NCBI GenBank assembly: GCA_030827125.1
Contig: JAURFD010000003.1
Coordinates: 1-64,000, forward strand
Direction of reading: 5' to 3'
DNA: 64,000 nucleotides
Source: Candidatus Nanopelagicales bacterium
GTDB taxonomy: Bacteria; Actinomycetota; Actinomycetes; S36-B12
In this document: in pieces, positions 7,943-15,862 of the stretch
Layout of the letters: each line of letters opens with the position of its first letter
Numbering within the stretch: position 1 is the first letter of the stretch
The notes under the pieces: generated by a model
Seen by the model: only the letters and a program-made list of their open reading frames with translations
What the model was told of the DNA's origin: nothing
Databases searched by the model: none
Program-made: the position numbers and the translations under genes

Positions 7943-8302
7943 TCAACGGCGAGTCATGGCGCGCGGAGCTTTGCTCGCGGCCTTGCCGAGGCGGCTACGC
8001 GTGCCGAGATCCTCGGCCATGAACTCGCGCAGGAGGTCGATGGCATGCAGGACCTTTTCGCTGCGCAGGGAATACAGCACGTGCGGCCCCTGACGGTCGG
8101 CCACGACCACTCCGCGTTCACGGAGGATGGCGAGGTGCTGGGAGCAGTTGGACTGCCCGATTTCCAGTGCCTCGGCCAGATCGCCGACCGTCAGGGGACC
8201 GTTGCGCAATTCATTGATGATGAGAAGGCGCTTGGGATCCGCGATCGCCTTGCACAAGCGTGCATGCAGATCGTGGATTTCCAGCGCCGTCTCACGGTCC
8301 AT
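7943..8302 (-). CDS. ArsR/SmtB-family transcriptional regulator
   Basis: A 119-residue winged-helix repressor. The family core is clear: AIADPKRLLIINELRNGPLTVGD-type first helices, then recognition helix QSNCSQHLAILRERG, then the wing RQGPHVLYSL. It has only two cysteines, Cys17 and Cys53; Cys53 lies at the head of the recognition helix. There is no classical alpha3 metal site CxCxxC. It is the last gene of a leftward unit with the rhodanese-dioxygenase and a secreted protein, 17 bases after the latter. By analogy with sulfide-responsive ArsR proteins (SqrR, BigR) it probably senses persulfide or redox state and controls this locus. A GATAT-N12-ATATC element in the divergent promoter at 10407-10428 is a candidate operator. 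Confidence 0.88.
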   Translation of the reverse strand: MDRETALEIHDLHARLCKAIADPKRLLIINELRNGPLTVGDLAEALEIGQSNCSQHLAILRERGVVVADRQGPHVLYSLRSEKVLHAIDLLREFMAEDLGTRSRLGKAASKAPRAMTRR

Positions 8303-8319
8303 CGATTAGTTCACTACTC

Positions 8320-9201
8320 CTAGAGCTTGCACTTCTGCGTCGACTTACGCGGGGAGATGTCGACGACGTTGAATTTCGAGAAGTTGGTCGGAGAATTCTT
8401 CGCCGTGAAGTTCCACTTGCCATCCTTGAACGGATTCCACGTCGGGCCGTTGACCAACTTGGCCAAGGACGGCGCGTTTCGGGTGAAGTTCACGCCAGCC
8501 TGCGTCTTCATGATGAAGTAGGACTGCCCGCCCACGTACTGAGTGGACTGCCACTCAAGGAAGACCTTCTTGCCGCCCAGCGTCTTCTTCATATCCGACG
8601 GATACTGCTGGTTGACGGCTTCGCGGCAGGTGCTGCCATCCTTGATGTTGATGTCCCAATTGGCGATGGCGCCCGTGATGTTGCCGTCGACCTTGCCCTT
8701 GGGCGACCAGTTGATCTTGGCCCAGACCTGCTTGGACTTGTTGCTGTTGGCGAAGCGGCCGGTGAAGGACTGGTCCGCGAACCAGTCGACAAGAGCGTCG
8801 TCATTGACGAACGTGTAGGGGAACGTCCGAGTGATCTGGCCACCCTTGATCTCGCCCTTCACGATGGTCTGGGCGCGCACTCCGCTGGGCACACCCAGCC
8901 ACTTGCTGGATTCGCTCGCGCTGATTTTGTAGGCCTTGCCGGTCCGATCCGCAAAAACGCCATTGGCGTAGACCACGCCATAGACAATGAGAGACGTGTC
9001 ATTGGGCACGCGAATGTTCGGTTGACCAGAGTCCTTCCATACCAGTCCGCAGACAGGGGTGGACTGGCCAATGATGATCTTGGAACCAGACATCTGTTGA
9101 CAAGGAGCAACCGCCGCCGTTGCGGCGCCGGCTGGAATCATGGACATGGTGACGCCGAGGGCCGCGGTGGCGGCGAAGGCGCCAAAAATGGTTTTCTTCA
9201 T
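8320..9201 (-). CDS. Secreted protein of unknown function in the sulfur locus
   Basis: A 293-residue protein I do not recognise. It starts with a Sec-type signal peptide: Lys2-Lys3, a hydrophobic core (about residues 5-23) and an Ala-rich cleavage region (AGAATAAVA) near residue 32. The mature part is rich in Lys, Asn, Ser, Thr and Trp and looks mainly beta-stranded, with four cysteines (34, 51, 192, 291) that could make two disulfides. It lacks CxxC, heme-binding CxxCH and lipobox motifs. It lies 22 bases after the rhodanese-dioxygenase stop and just before arsR, so it is probably co-transcribed. Base composition is lower in G/C than its neighbours (64 of 120 bases at 8341-8460), which suggests separate acquisition or relaxed codon use. 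Confidence 0.75.
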   Translation of the reverse strand: MKKTIFGAFAATAALGVTMSMIPAGAATAAVAPCQQMSGSKIIIGQSTPVCGLVWKDSGQPNIRVPNDTSLIVYGVVYANGVFADRTGKAYKISASESSKWLGVPSGVRAQTIVKGEIKGGQITRTFPYTFVNDDALVDWFADQSFTGRFANSNKSKQVWAKINWSPKGKVDGNITGAIANWDINIKDGSTCREAVNQQYPSDMKKTLGGKKVFLEWQSTQYVGGQSYFIMKTQAGVNFTRNAPSLAKLVNGPTWNPFKDGKWNFTAKNSPTNFSKFNVVDISPRKSTQKCKL

Positions 9202-9223
9202 GGTCTCACTCTCTCACGGGGCA

Positions 9224-10357
9224 TTACATGGATGTCGTGGCAGCGCACTGGTTCTTGCCGATTTCCAGAATTTCGATTTCCTCCGCAGTAGCGGCCTGTC
9301 CAGCGTTCACCAAACGGATCGTGTCATAGAAATCCGGCGCGGCGGGCAGGGTGCCGATGATCTCCTCAATGAACCGCGCCATGTCGTCCTCGGTCATGAT
9401 GTCGGACTCGAAGATCTTCGCCAGCGTGGTCTGCACCATGCCGCTTTCGTCCATCTCCTCCATGAGCGTCCAGTGCGCCGGCATCACCAGGGTCGACCGG
9501 TCCAGCGGAGCCAGCCGGTCGTGGATCGTGTGGAAGAGCTCAGCGGCGAGGTCGGAGGCCTGACCGGTGAGATCGGGACGTCCAAGGCCCCGGACGAAGA
9601 CGGTGTCACCGGTGAGGATGAGATAGCCGGGGATGTGCACGCAGATGCTGCCGGGCGTGTGACCGGGCATCTTGATCGCCAAGGCTTCCACCTGGACCTC
9701 GCCGAGATCGATGACCTCGCCATCGCCGAGCGGCACATTGGGCCACGGCACGCTGCCGCCGGCCGTGTCCTCCAGGGGCACGTGGTAAGTCGCACCGACC
9801 TTCTCGGCGAGCTCGGGGCCGCCGGAGATGTGATCGGCGTGGACATGGGTGTCGACAACGTTGGTGATCGTCATCCCGTGCTTGGCGGCCAGGTCGATGT
9901 AGGGCTGAGGGAAGCGCGCGGGATCAACGACGACGCAGTCACCCCCGGGGATACCGAGAAGGTAGGACAGGCATGCCTTCGCGGGTCGGGCGATCTGGTA
10001 GCCGACCATCCCCTCCGGGAGATGGCCAATGGGCCGCGGCACGAGGAGTTCGGCCCAGGCGGCGGTGCCACCCTCCAGGGTCCGCACAGCGCGACCCTCA
10101 TCTTCAAGGACGTCGATGAGCAGGTCGCTGCCATTGCCGTGCGCGCAAACGACGACCGTGTTGTCAGGGATCTCGGCCGCGATGGTCTCGGATTCCTCCA
10201 TGGCGACCCAGATCGGCACATTGCGCATGCCGACCGGCTTAGTCCCCTCAATCTGCCAATTGGCGTATTCGTCCTGATTGCGTACATCGAGGATGTACGG
10301 GCAGGTCCCCTCGTCGATCTCGACGTACAACTCCTGCGGTGTGATCGCCCGTGCCAT
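9224..10357 (-). CDS. Rhodanese-persulfide dioxygenase (ETHE1-like) fusion
   Basis: A 377-residue two-domain enzyme. Residues about 1-105 form a rhodanese domain (YILDVRNQDEYANW; active-site loop VVCAHGNGSD with the catalytic Cys). Residues about 130-330 form an ETHE1/glyoxalase-II-type domain with THVHADHISGG, MPGHTPGSICVH and ILTGDTVF. Persulfide dioxygenases use one non-heme iron to oxidise glutathione or other low-molecular-weight persulfides with O2 to sulfite; the rhodanese can supply the persulfide. ATG at 10357 is preceded by AGGAGG on its strand. It is the first gene of the leftward unit, divergent from dsrE2-tusA-soe. The order rhodanese first, dioxygenase second is the reverse of the well-studied PRF and CstB fusions. 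Confidence 0.88.
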   Translation of the reverse strand: MARAITPQELYVEIDEGTCPYILDVRNQDEYANWQIEGTKPVGMRNVPIWVAMEESETIAAEIPDNTVVVCAHGNGSDLLIDVLEDEGRAVRTLEGGTAAWAELLVPRPIGHLPEGMVGYQIARPAKACLSYLLGIPGGDCVVVDPARFPQPYIDLAAKHGMTITNVVDTHVHADHISGGPELAEKVGATYHVPLEDTAGGSVPWPNVPLGDGEVIDLGEVQVEALAIKMPGHTPGSICVHIPGYLILTGDTVFVRGLGRPDLTGQASDLAAELFHTIHDRLAPLDRSTLVMPAHWTLMEEMDESGMVQTTLAKIFESDIMTEDDMARFIEEIIGTLPAAPDFYDTIRLVNAGQAATAEEIEILEIGKNQCAATTSM

Positions 10358-10406
10358 GCCGCCTCCTGAGCCCTGTGCGAATCGATTTCTCAGATCCCTA
10401 TCCGGG

Positions 10407-10428
10407 GATATGCGCAGACGCTAATATC
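10407..10428. promoter_or_regulatory. Candidate operator, GATAT-N12-ATATC
   Basis: A 5-base inverted repeat with AT-rich arms inside the 192-base divergent intergenic region between the rhodanese-dioxygenase and dsrE2 genes. ArsR-type regulators bind such imperfect AT-rich dyads. Placement between the two divergent units is what one expects for a shared operator; binding by the local ArsR is inferred only. Confidence 0.4.
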
Positions 10429-10549
10429 TCGAGCGAGTCGATGGAGGGCTTTTCGGGACACTTCTTGTCGACTTGTGCCCTAGGGGGACTCAACCCCCAT
10501 ACGGTCGCTCGCTAGAACCGCTCGGTCCCCCAGTCACGAAGGAGGCCCC

Positions 10550-11047
10550 ATGGCCGACAAAGACCCCGATGCACCCGACTCCATGACGATCATCGCCTTC
10601 AGCGGTGACCTCGACAAACTGTGGCCGACGTTCATCCTCTCCTCCACCGGCGCCGCGAGCGGGATGGATGTCACTGTGTTCTTCACCTTCTGGGGGCTGT
10701 TCCCGCTCGTGAAGGACGAGGTCCGCATTACCGGCTACGACTCGATGACCAAGGCCCTAGCCGGCATGAATGCCCCCGGCATGAAGAAGGCCAAGCTATC
10801 CAAGCTCAACATGGGCGGATCCGGCGCTTGGATGATGCGCAAGGTCGCGGAGAAGAACAAGCTCGCCCCGCCGGAGGATCTGTTCGCCATGTGCCAGGAC
10901 ATGGGTGTCAACCTGTGGCCCTGCCAGATGACCATGGATCTCCTCGGCATCCAGCCGGACCAGATGGTTGAAGGTCTCGGCGAGCCGGTCGGTGCTGCAA
11001 CCGCCCTGCAGAAGATGGCCAAGTCCGACATCAGTCTCTTCATCTAG
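10550..11047 (+). CDS. dsrE2: DsrE2-like sulfur-carrier protein (DsrE/F/DrsH superfamily)
   Basis: A 165-residue protein with the DsrE2 pattern: N-terminal TIIAFSGDLDKLWPTFILSS, a hydrophobic central segment VTVFFTFWGLFPLV, and the conserved cysteine in WPCQMTMDLLGI; a second Cys lies in FAMCQDMG. DsrE2 proteins are membrane-associated sulfurtransferases that pass protein-bound persulfide together with TusA and rhodanese. The ATG at 10550 follows GGAGG. It is the first gene of the rightward unit, 14 bases ahead of tusA. The pair dsrE2-tusA beside a rhodanese is a recurring set in sulfur oxidisers. The cysteine is present, so the protein should be competent for sulfur transfer. Confidence 0.88.
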   Translation: MADKDPDAPDSMTIIAFSGDLDKLWPTFILSSTGAASGMDVTVFFTFWGLFPLVKDEVRITGYDSMTKALAGMNAPGMKKAKLSKLNMGGSGAWMMRKVAEKNKLAPPEDLFAMCQDMGVNLWPCQMTMDLLGIQPDQMVEGLGEPVGAATALQKMAKSDISLFI

Positions 11048-11061
11048 ACGAAAGGATTCCT

Positions 11062-11292
11062 ATGACTGACGTAGCAAAGATCGTCGACGCCAAGGGTCAA
11101 AGTTGCCCGATGCCGGTCCTGATGACCGCGAAGGGAATCAAGGAGATCGAGAGCGGCCAGATCATGCTCCTCGAGGTCACCGACAACGGTGCCCGCTCCG
11201 ATATCCCGGCATGGGCCAGCCAGACCGGCCACGAACTCGTCGAGTCCGAAGAGGCCGACGGCGTCATGAAGTTCTACATTCGAAAGAAGTGA
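11062..11292 (+). CDS. tusA: TusA/SirA-family sulfur-transfer protein
   Basis: A 76-residue TusA-like protein. The signature GQSCPMPVLMTAKGI contains the persulfide-carrying Cys in the CPxP motif. TusA proteins shuttle sulfane sulfur as a cysteine persulfide between sulfurtransferases and the oxidation enzymes; others feed tRNA thiolation or molybdenum-cofactor synthesis. The gene lies 14 bases after dsrE2 and 4 bases before the Fe-S/NrfD gene, with AAAGGA just upstream of its ATG. Its location favours a role in dissimilatory sulfur traffic over tRNA modification. Length is standard for the family. Confidence 0.92.
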   Translation: MTDVAKIVDAKGQSCPMPVLMTAKGIKEIESGQIMLLEVTDNGARSDIPAWASQTGHELVESEEADGVMKFYIRKK

Positions 11293-11296
11293 TCGC

Positions 11297-12838
11297 GTGC
11301 GCTACGGATTCGCCATTGATCAACGGACCTGCATTGGCTGCCACGCCTGCACGGTGGCCTGCAAGACCGAGCACGACGTCCCGGTAGGCCAGTTCCGGAC
11401 GTGGGTGAAATATGTCGAAAAGGGCTCCTTCCCCGACACCACCCGCGAAATGGCGGTCCTGCGCTGCAATCACTGCACCGACGCACCGTGCGTCAAGGGC
11501 TGCCCCACCAAGGCACTCTTCATCCGACCCGACGGGATCGTCGACTTCGACAACTCCCGCTGCATCGGCTGCAAGATGTGCATGCAGGCATGTCCGTACG
11601 ACGCGATCTACATCGACGAGAACACCCACACCGCGGCGAAGTGCAACTTCTGCGCTCACCGCATCGACCAGGGTCTCGAGCCGGCCTGTGTCCAGGTCTG
11701 TCCGACCGAGTCCATCTGGGTGGGTGATCTCGACGATCCCAACTCCGGTATCCGCAAGCTCATCAGCATCGAGCCGGTCACGGTCCGGGCCCCCGAGCAG
11801 AACACCAGCCCCAACGTCTACTACGTCGGGGCGGACAAAGCGGCCCTAGAGCCGTTGGTCGCTCCGGTGGACCAGACCTACCTTTGGGCCGAACCGGATA
11901 TCCTGCGCTTGCAGACCGCGCCGGATCTGCCCGGCGACCCGATCACCAACGCGCGGACGACGTTCAACACCTCACACCCCCACCCGTGGGGCTGGCGCGT
12001 GTGGACCTACCTGTGGACCAAGTCGGTCGCCGCCGGTGCCGGTCTACTCGCCGCGCTGATGATCCTGCTCACCGGCAACGATTCCACGCTCGTGACGACC
12101 GCTGCGCCGCTACTGGCCGAGGTCTTCCTGCTCATTACGGCGATCTTCCTCATCTGGGACCTCAAGCAGCCCAAGCGCTTCATCTTCTTGCTCAAGCCGT
12201 GGATGATCAACAAGACGTCGTGGATGGCGATCGGCGGCATCTTCCTCGGCCTGTACGCCGTCATCGGCGGCCTGTGGTTCCTCGCCGGCGCGGCCGATCT
12301 GCTCGACATTGGCGAATACAACTCGGTGATCACGGTGCTCGCCTGGCCGGCGATCCCCGCCGCGATCATGACCGCCGGCTACACAGCGTTCCTCCTCGGC
12401 CAGGCCGAGGGTCGCGACCTGTGGCAGTCCCCGGTGCTGTTCTGGCATCTGCTGGCCCAGGCCGGCATGGCCGGCTCGGGTCTGCTGCTGATCGTGGGTG
12501 TGTTCGTTGATCCGGGAGCCGACGCTATGACCTGGCTCGCCTGGGCACTGGCCATCTCCACCATCGCCAACCTACTCATCATGGCGGTCGAGTACGGGGG
12601 CCAGCACTCCACGCGCAACGCCGCGGTGTCGGCGCACATGATCACGCACGGTCGCTACAAGAGGAAGTTCTGGGGTGGGGCCATCGGCCTGTCGGTTCTG
12701 ACCTTCGCCCTCGCCCTGGTATCCGCCCTGGGCGCTCCCATCCTGCTCGCGGTTCTCGGTGGCCTCGTGGCTCAGGTGTCCCTGCTCATCTATGAGTCGG
12801 TCTTCGTTGAAGCCGGCCAAGACGTCCCGCTCTCCTAG
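11297..12838 (+). CDS. soeBC: Fused Fe-S / NrfD-like membrane subunit of a sulfite dehydrogenase (SoeB-SoeC type)
   Basis: A 513-residue fusion. Residues 1-200 form a DmsB/PsrB-type ferredoxin with four Cys groups (CIGCHACTVAC; CNHCTDAPCVKGCP; CIGCKMCMQACP; CNFC...ACVQVCP), room for four [4Fe-4S] clusters. From about residue 230 (HPWGWRVWTYLWTKS) the chain becomes an NrfD/PsrC-type quinol-binding membrane anchor with about eight hydrophobic segments. In most organisms these are two proteins. No twin-arginine or Sec signal is present, so the Fe-S part should face the cytoplasm, as in SoeABC rather than Psr/Phs. GTG start at 11297 lies 4 bases after tusA. It would pass electrons from the Mo subunit to the quinone pool. 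Polysulfide or thiosulfate reductase function is the alternative. Confidence 0.85.
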   Translation: MRYGFAIDQRTCIGCHACTVACKTEHDVPVGQFRTWVKYVEKGSFPDTTREMAVLRCNHCTDAPCVKGCPTKALFIRPDGIVDFDNSRCIGCKMCMQACPYDAIYIDENTHTAAKCNFCAHRIDQGLEPACVQVCPTESIWVGDLDDPNSGIRKLISIEPVTVRAPEQNTSPNVYYVGADKAALEPLVAPVDQTYLWAEPDILRLQTAPDLPGDPITNARTTFNTSHPHPWGWRVWTYLWTKSVAAGAGLLAALMILLTGNDSTLVTTAAPLLAEVFLLITAIFLIWDLKQPKRFIFLLKPWMINKTSWMAIGGIFLGLYAVIGGLWFLAGAADLLDIGEYNSVITVLAWPAIPAAIMTAGYTAFLLGQAEGRDLWQSPVLFWHLLAQAGMAGSGLLLIVGVFVDPGADAMTWLAWALAISTIANLLIMAVEYGGQHSTRNAAVSAHMITHGRYKRKFWGGAIGLSVLTFALALVSALGAPILLAVLGGLVAQVSLLIYESVFVEAGQDVPLS

Positions 12839-12848
12839 GAGGACTCAC

Positions 12849-15749
12849 ATGACCCCGCCCCGCGATCCCCACACCCCGGCCGCGTCGCCGGTGGCCGAGG
12901 ACCGTCCCGAGCACTACGGTCTGCGCGTCCGCGAGACGCTCTCCAACTACCCGCCGGTCGAGACCTGGGATGACGTCGTCATGTACGACGCCAAGGCCCA
13001 TCCCAAGAAGGTCGAGAAGCACTACATGCTGGTCCCGACGACGTGCTTCAACTGTGAGTCCGCCTGTGGCCTGCTCGCGTACGTCGACAAGGAGACCAAA
13101 GAGGTCGTCAAGATCGAGGGCAACCCGGCCCACCCTGGTTCCCGCGGCCGCAACTGCGCCAAGGGCCCGGCCACCGTCAACCAGACCGAGGACCCCGAGC
13201 GCATCCTGTACCCGCTCAAGCGCGTCGGGAAGCGCGGCGAGGCAAAGTTCGAGCGCGTCTCCTGGGATGACGCCATGGACGACATCGCGGGCCGCATCCG
13301 CAAGGCGATCATCGAGGGCCGCAACAACGAGGTGATGTACCACGTGGGCCGCCACGGCGAGGACGGGTTTATCGAGCGCGTCCTGCTCGCCTGGGGTGTC
13401 GACGGCAACAACACCCACACCAATATCTGCTCCGGTGGCGCGCGCTTCGGCTACTCGCTGTGGGGTGGCTACGACCGGCCCTCCCCCGACCACGCCAACG
13501 CCAACGTCATCCTGCTGGTCTCAGCGCATCTGGAGTCCGGGCACTACTTCAACCCGCACGCTCAGCGCATCATCGAGGCCCAGGTCAAGGAGGGCGCCAA
13601 GCTCATCTCGGTCGACCCCCGACTGTCGAACACCGCGGCGAAGGCCGACGAGTGGGTCTCGCCGTGGCCGGGCACCGAGGCGGCACTGCTGCTCGCGATC
13701 GCGTCGTACATCCTGCGCACCGACCAGGTGGCCTGGGACTACATCAAGCGCTGGGTCAACTGGCAGACCTACCTCGAGCGGGTGCATCCCGACGTCGACT
13801 CCAATGACTTCGAGGCCTTCAAGACACGTCTGACCGAGGACTACGAGTCCTACACCTTCGAGTTCGCCTCCGAGGAGTGCCGCATCCCGCTAGCTCAGGT
13901 GGAGCGAGTGGCCACGATCGTCGCGAACTGCAACGGCAAACTCGCCGCGCACACCTGGCGTGCGGCGACCGCGGGCAACCGTGGTGGCTGGGCGGTGGCG
14001 CGCGCGCTGTTCTTCCTCACCGTGCTCACCGGCAGCATCGGCCAGAAGGGTGGCACCAGCCCCAACGGCTGGAACAAGCTCATCCCGCACGGCCCGGACA
14101 TGCCCGGCGGTCACAACTCGTGGAACGAACTGCTGTGGCCGCAGGAATTCCCGATGTCGACCAATGAGCTGTCGATCCTGCTCCCCCACTTCCTGCTGGA
14201 GGGCCGGGGCAAGCTCGACACCTACTTCACCCGCGTCTACAACCCGGTGTGGACCAACCCCGACGGCTTCAGTTGGATCGAGGCGCTGTCCGATGAGGAC
14301 CTCGTCGGCTGCCACGTGGCGATGACGCCGACCTGGAATGAGACGGCGATCTGGGCGGACTACATCCTGCCCTTCGGTCACAGCACCGAACGTCACGACA
14401 CCCAGTCCTACGAGCAGTACGCCGGCAAGTGGCTCGGCTTCCGCCAGCCGGTCCGACGCGTTGCCCTGGAGAAGATGGGCGAGAAGATCGGCGACACCCG
14501 CGACGCCAATCCGGGTGAGGTCTGGGAAGAGGTCGAGTTCTGGTTCGAGCTTTCCTGGCGCATCGACCCGGACGGCTCGCTCGGCATCCGCAAGTACTTC
14601 GAGGCGCCGGGACGGCCCGGCGACAAGGTCACGGTCGACGACTACTACGGATACGTGTTCGACAACAACGTGCCGGGTCTGCCGGAGAAGGCCGCGAAGG
14701 AAGGCCTGACGCCCCTGGAGTACATGCGCAAGTACGGCGTCGTTGAGGTCGTCAACGGCCTGTACCGCCAGGACGAACGTCCGCTCACCGAGGCCGAACT
14801 CGACGGTGCGGTCGCCGACGCCCGAGGTGTGCTGCGCAAGCCGGTCACCCCGGAGTCGCAAAAGCCGCTGGTCGGCGAGACAGGCGCGGTCGGCATCGAG
14901 ATGGAGGACGGCTCCAAGGTTGCCGGGTGGCTCACGCCCTCGCGCAAACTCGAGCTGTACTCCACCGCGATGGAGGACTTCGGCTGGTCGGAATACGCCG
15001 CGCCGACGTACATCAAGTCGCACGTGCACCACGGTGAGATGACCGAGCAGGGCGACATGCTCCTGGTGCCGACGTTCCGCCTGCCGACGCTCATTCACAC
15101 CCGCTCGGGCAACGCGAAGTACCTCAACGAGTTGAGCAACAAGCACCCCATGTGGATGAACCCGATCGACGCCAAGCGACTCGGCGGACTGCAGACCGGC
15201 GACATGGTCCGCGTCAACACCGAGATCGGCTACTTCGTCGTTCGCGTGTGGGTCACCGAGGGTGTGCGCCCCGGCGTCACGGCGCTCTCACACCACATGG
15301 GCCGCTGGCGCACAACCGATGATGCCGGCAGCCGCTGGGTCACCGGCAAGGTCGACGTCGGCAAGATGCCTGACGGCCGCTGGCGCCTGCGCTACAAGGA
15401 AGGTGTCAAGCCCTTCGCGAGCGGTGACGCCGACTCGATGCGCATCAACTGGGAGGATCCCGGCGTTCACCAGAACCTCGCCTTCCCGGTGCATCCGGAC
15501 ACCTGGTCCGGCATGCATTGCTGGCACCAGAAGGTCAACATCGAGCGCGCGCACGACGAGGACAAGTACGGCGACGTCGTGGTCGACACGGCCAAGTCGC
15601 GCGAGGTCTACCGCGAGTGGCTGTCGTGGACTCGTCCCGGCCCGGGCCCGGAGGGTCTGCGCCGGCCGGAGTTCATGATGCGTCCGGTGATGCCGCAGTT
15701 GCAGGCCTACTGGACCGGTGACATGCCGGAGGCCCGCCTCCAGCAGTAG
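12849..15749 (+). CDS. soeA: Molybdopterin oxidoreductase, probable cytoplasmic sulfite dehydrogenase subunit A
   Basis: A 966-residue DMSO-reductase-family catalytic subunit. Cys66, Cys69, Cys73 and Cys103 (CFNCESAC then GRNCAKG) form the N-terminal [4Fe-4S] site. The stretch NICSGGARFG carries a Cys in the usual Mo-ligand region, and the C-terminal molybdopterin-binding domain begins around LVPTFRLPTLIHTRSGNAKY. There is no twin-arginine signal, so the enzyme stays in the cytoplasm. The length fits SoeA (about 970) better than PhsA/PsrA (about 760). ATG 12849 follows AGGAGGA, 10 bases after soeBC. Beside a sulfite-producing dioxygenase, oxidation of sulfite to sulfate is the likely reaction; the alternative is a (poly)sulfide or tetrathionate reductase. 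Confidence 0.85.
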   Translation: MTPPRDPHTPAASPVAEDRPEHYGLRVRETLSNYPPVETWDDVVMYDAKAHPKKVEKHYMLVPTTCFNCESACGLLAYVDKETKEVVKIEGNPAHPGSRGRNCAKGPATVNQTEDPERILYPLKRVGKRGEAKFERVSWDDAMDDIAGRIRKAIIEGRNNEVMYHVGRHGEDGFIERVLLAWGVDGNNTHTNICSGGARFGYSLWGGYDRPSPDHANANVILLVSAHLESGHYFNPHAQRIIEAQVKEGAKLISVDPRLSNTAAKADEWVSPWPGTEAALLLAIASYILRTDQVAWDYIKRWVNWQTYLERVHPDVDSNDFEAFKTRLTEDYESYTFEFASEECRIPLAQVERVATIVANCNGKLAAHTWRAATAGNRGGWAVARALFFLTVLTGSIGQKGGTSPNGWNKLIPHGPDMPGGHNSWNELLWPQEFPMSTNELSILLPHFLLEGRGKLDTYFTRVYNPVWTNPDGFSWIEALSDEDLVGCHVAMTPTWNETAIWADYILPFGHSTERHDTQSYEQYAGKWLGFRQPVRRVALEKMGEKIGDTRDANPGEVWEEVEFWFELSWRIDPDGSLGIRKYFEAPGRPGDKVTVDDYYGYVFDNNVPGLPEKAAKEGLTPLEYMRKYGVVEVVNGLYRQDERPLTEAELDGAVADARGVLRKPVTPESQKPLVGETGAVGIEMEDGSKVAGWLTPSRKLELYSTAMEDFGWSEYAAPTYIKSHVHHGEMTEQGDMLLVPTFRLPTLIHTRSGNAKYLNELSNKHPMWMNPIDAKRLGGLQTGDMVRVNTEIGYFVVRVWVTEGVRPGVTALSHHMGRWRTTDDAGSRWVTGKVDVGKMPDGRWRLRYKEGVKPFASGDADSMRINWEDPGVHQNLAFPVHPDTWSGMHCWHQKVNIERAHDEDKYGDVVVDTAKSREVYREWLSWTRPGPGPEGLRRPEFMMRPVMPQLQAYWTGDMPEARLQQ

Positions 15750-15762
15750 CCAGTCCCCTTAC

Positions 15763-15825
15763 GCCGAGTGTGCGCTCGCGGACCCGAATTCGCCTGATTT
15801 TCGGTCCGGGAGCGCACACTCAGCG
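15763..15825. repeat. Intergenic palindrome, family A copy 1
   Basis: Long imperfect inverted repeat after soeA. Arms GAGTGTGCGCTC (15766-15777) and GAGCGCACACTC (15810-15821) are exact reverse complements, and pairing continues inward through CGGACC/GGTCCG and CGAA/TTCG. It resembles copies at 17094 and 25006. As RNA it would form a stable hairpin, so it may terminate the soe transcript, but a T-run is lacking. Confidence 0.75.
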
Positions 15826-15862
15826 TTTGTGGGTGTCCTCTTCTCGCCCCTAGGCTCGAGCC

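Noticed and set aside
13890-15146. Long minus-strand frame within soeA
   Set aside because: Antisense shadow; no start signal and no family resemblance, whereas soeA has a full set of molybdopterin-enzyme motifs.
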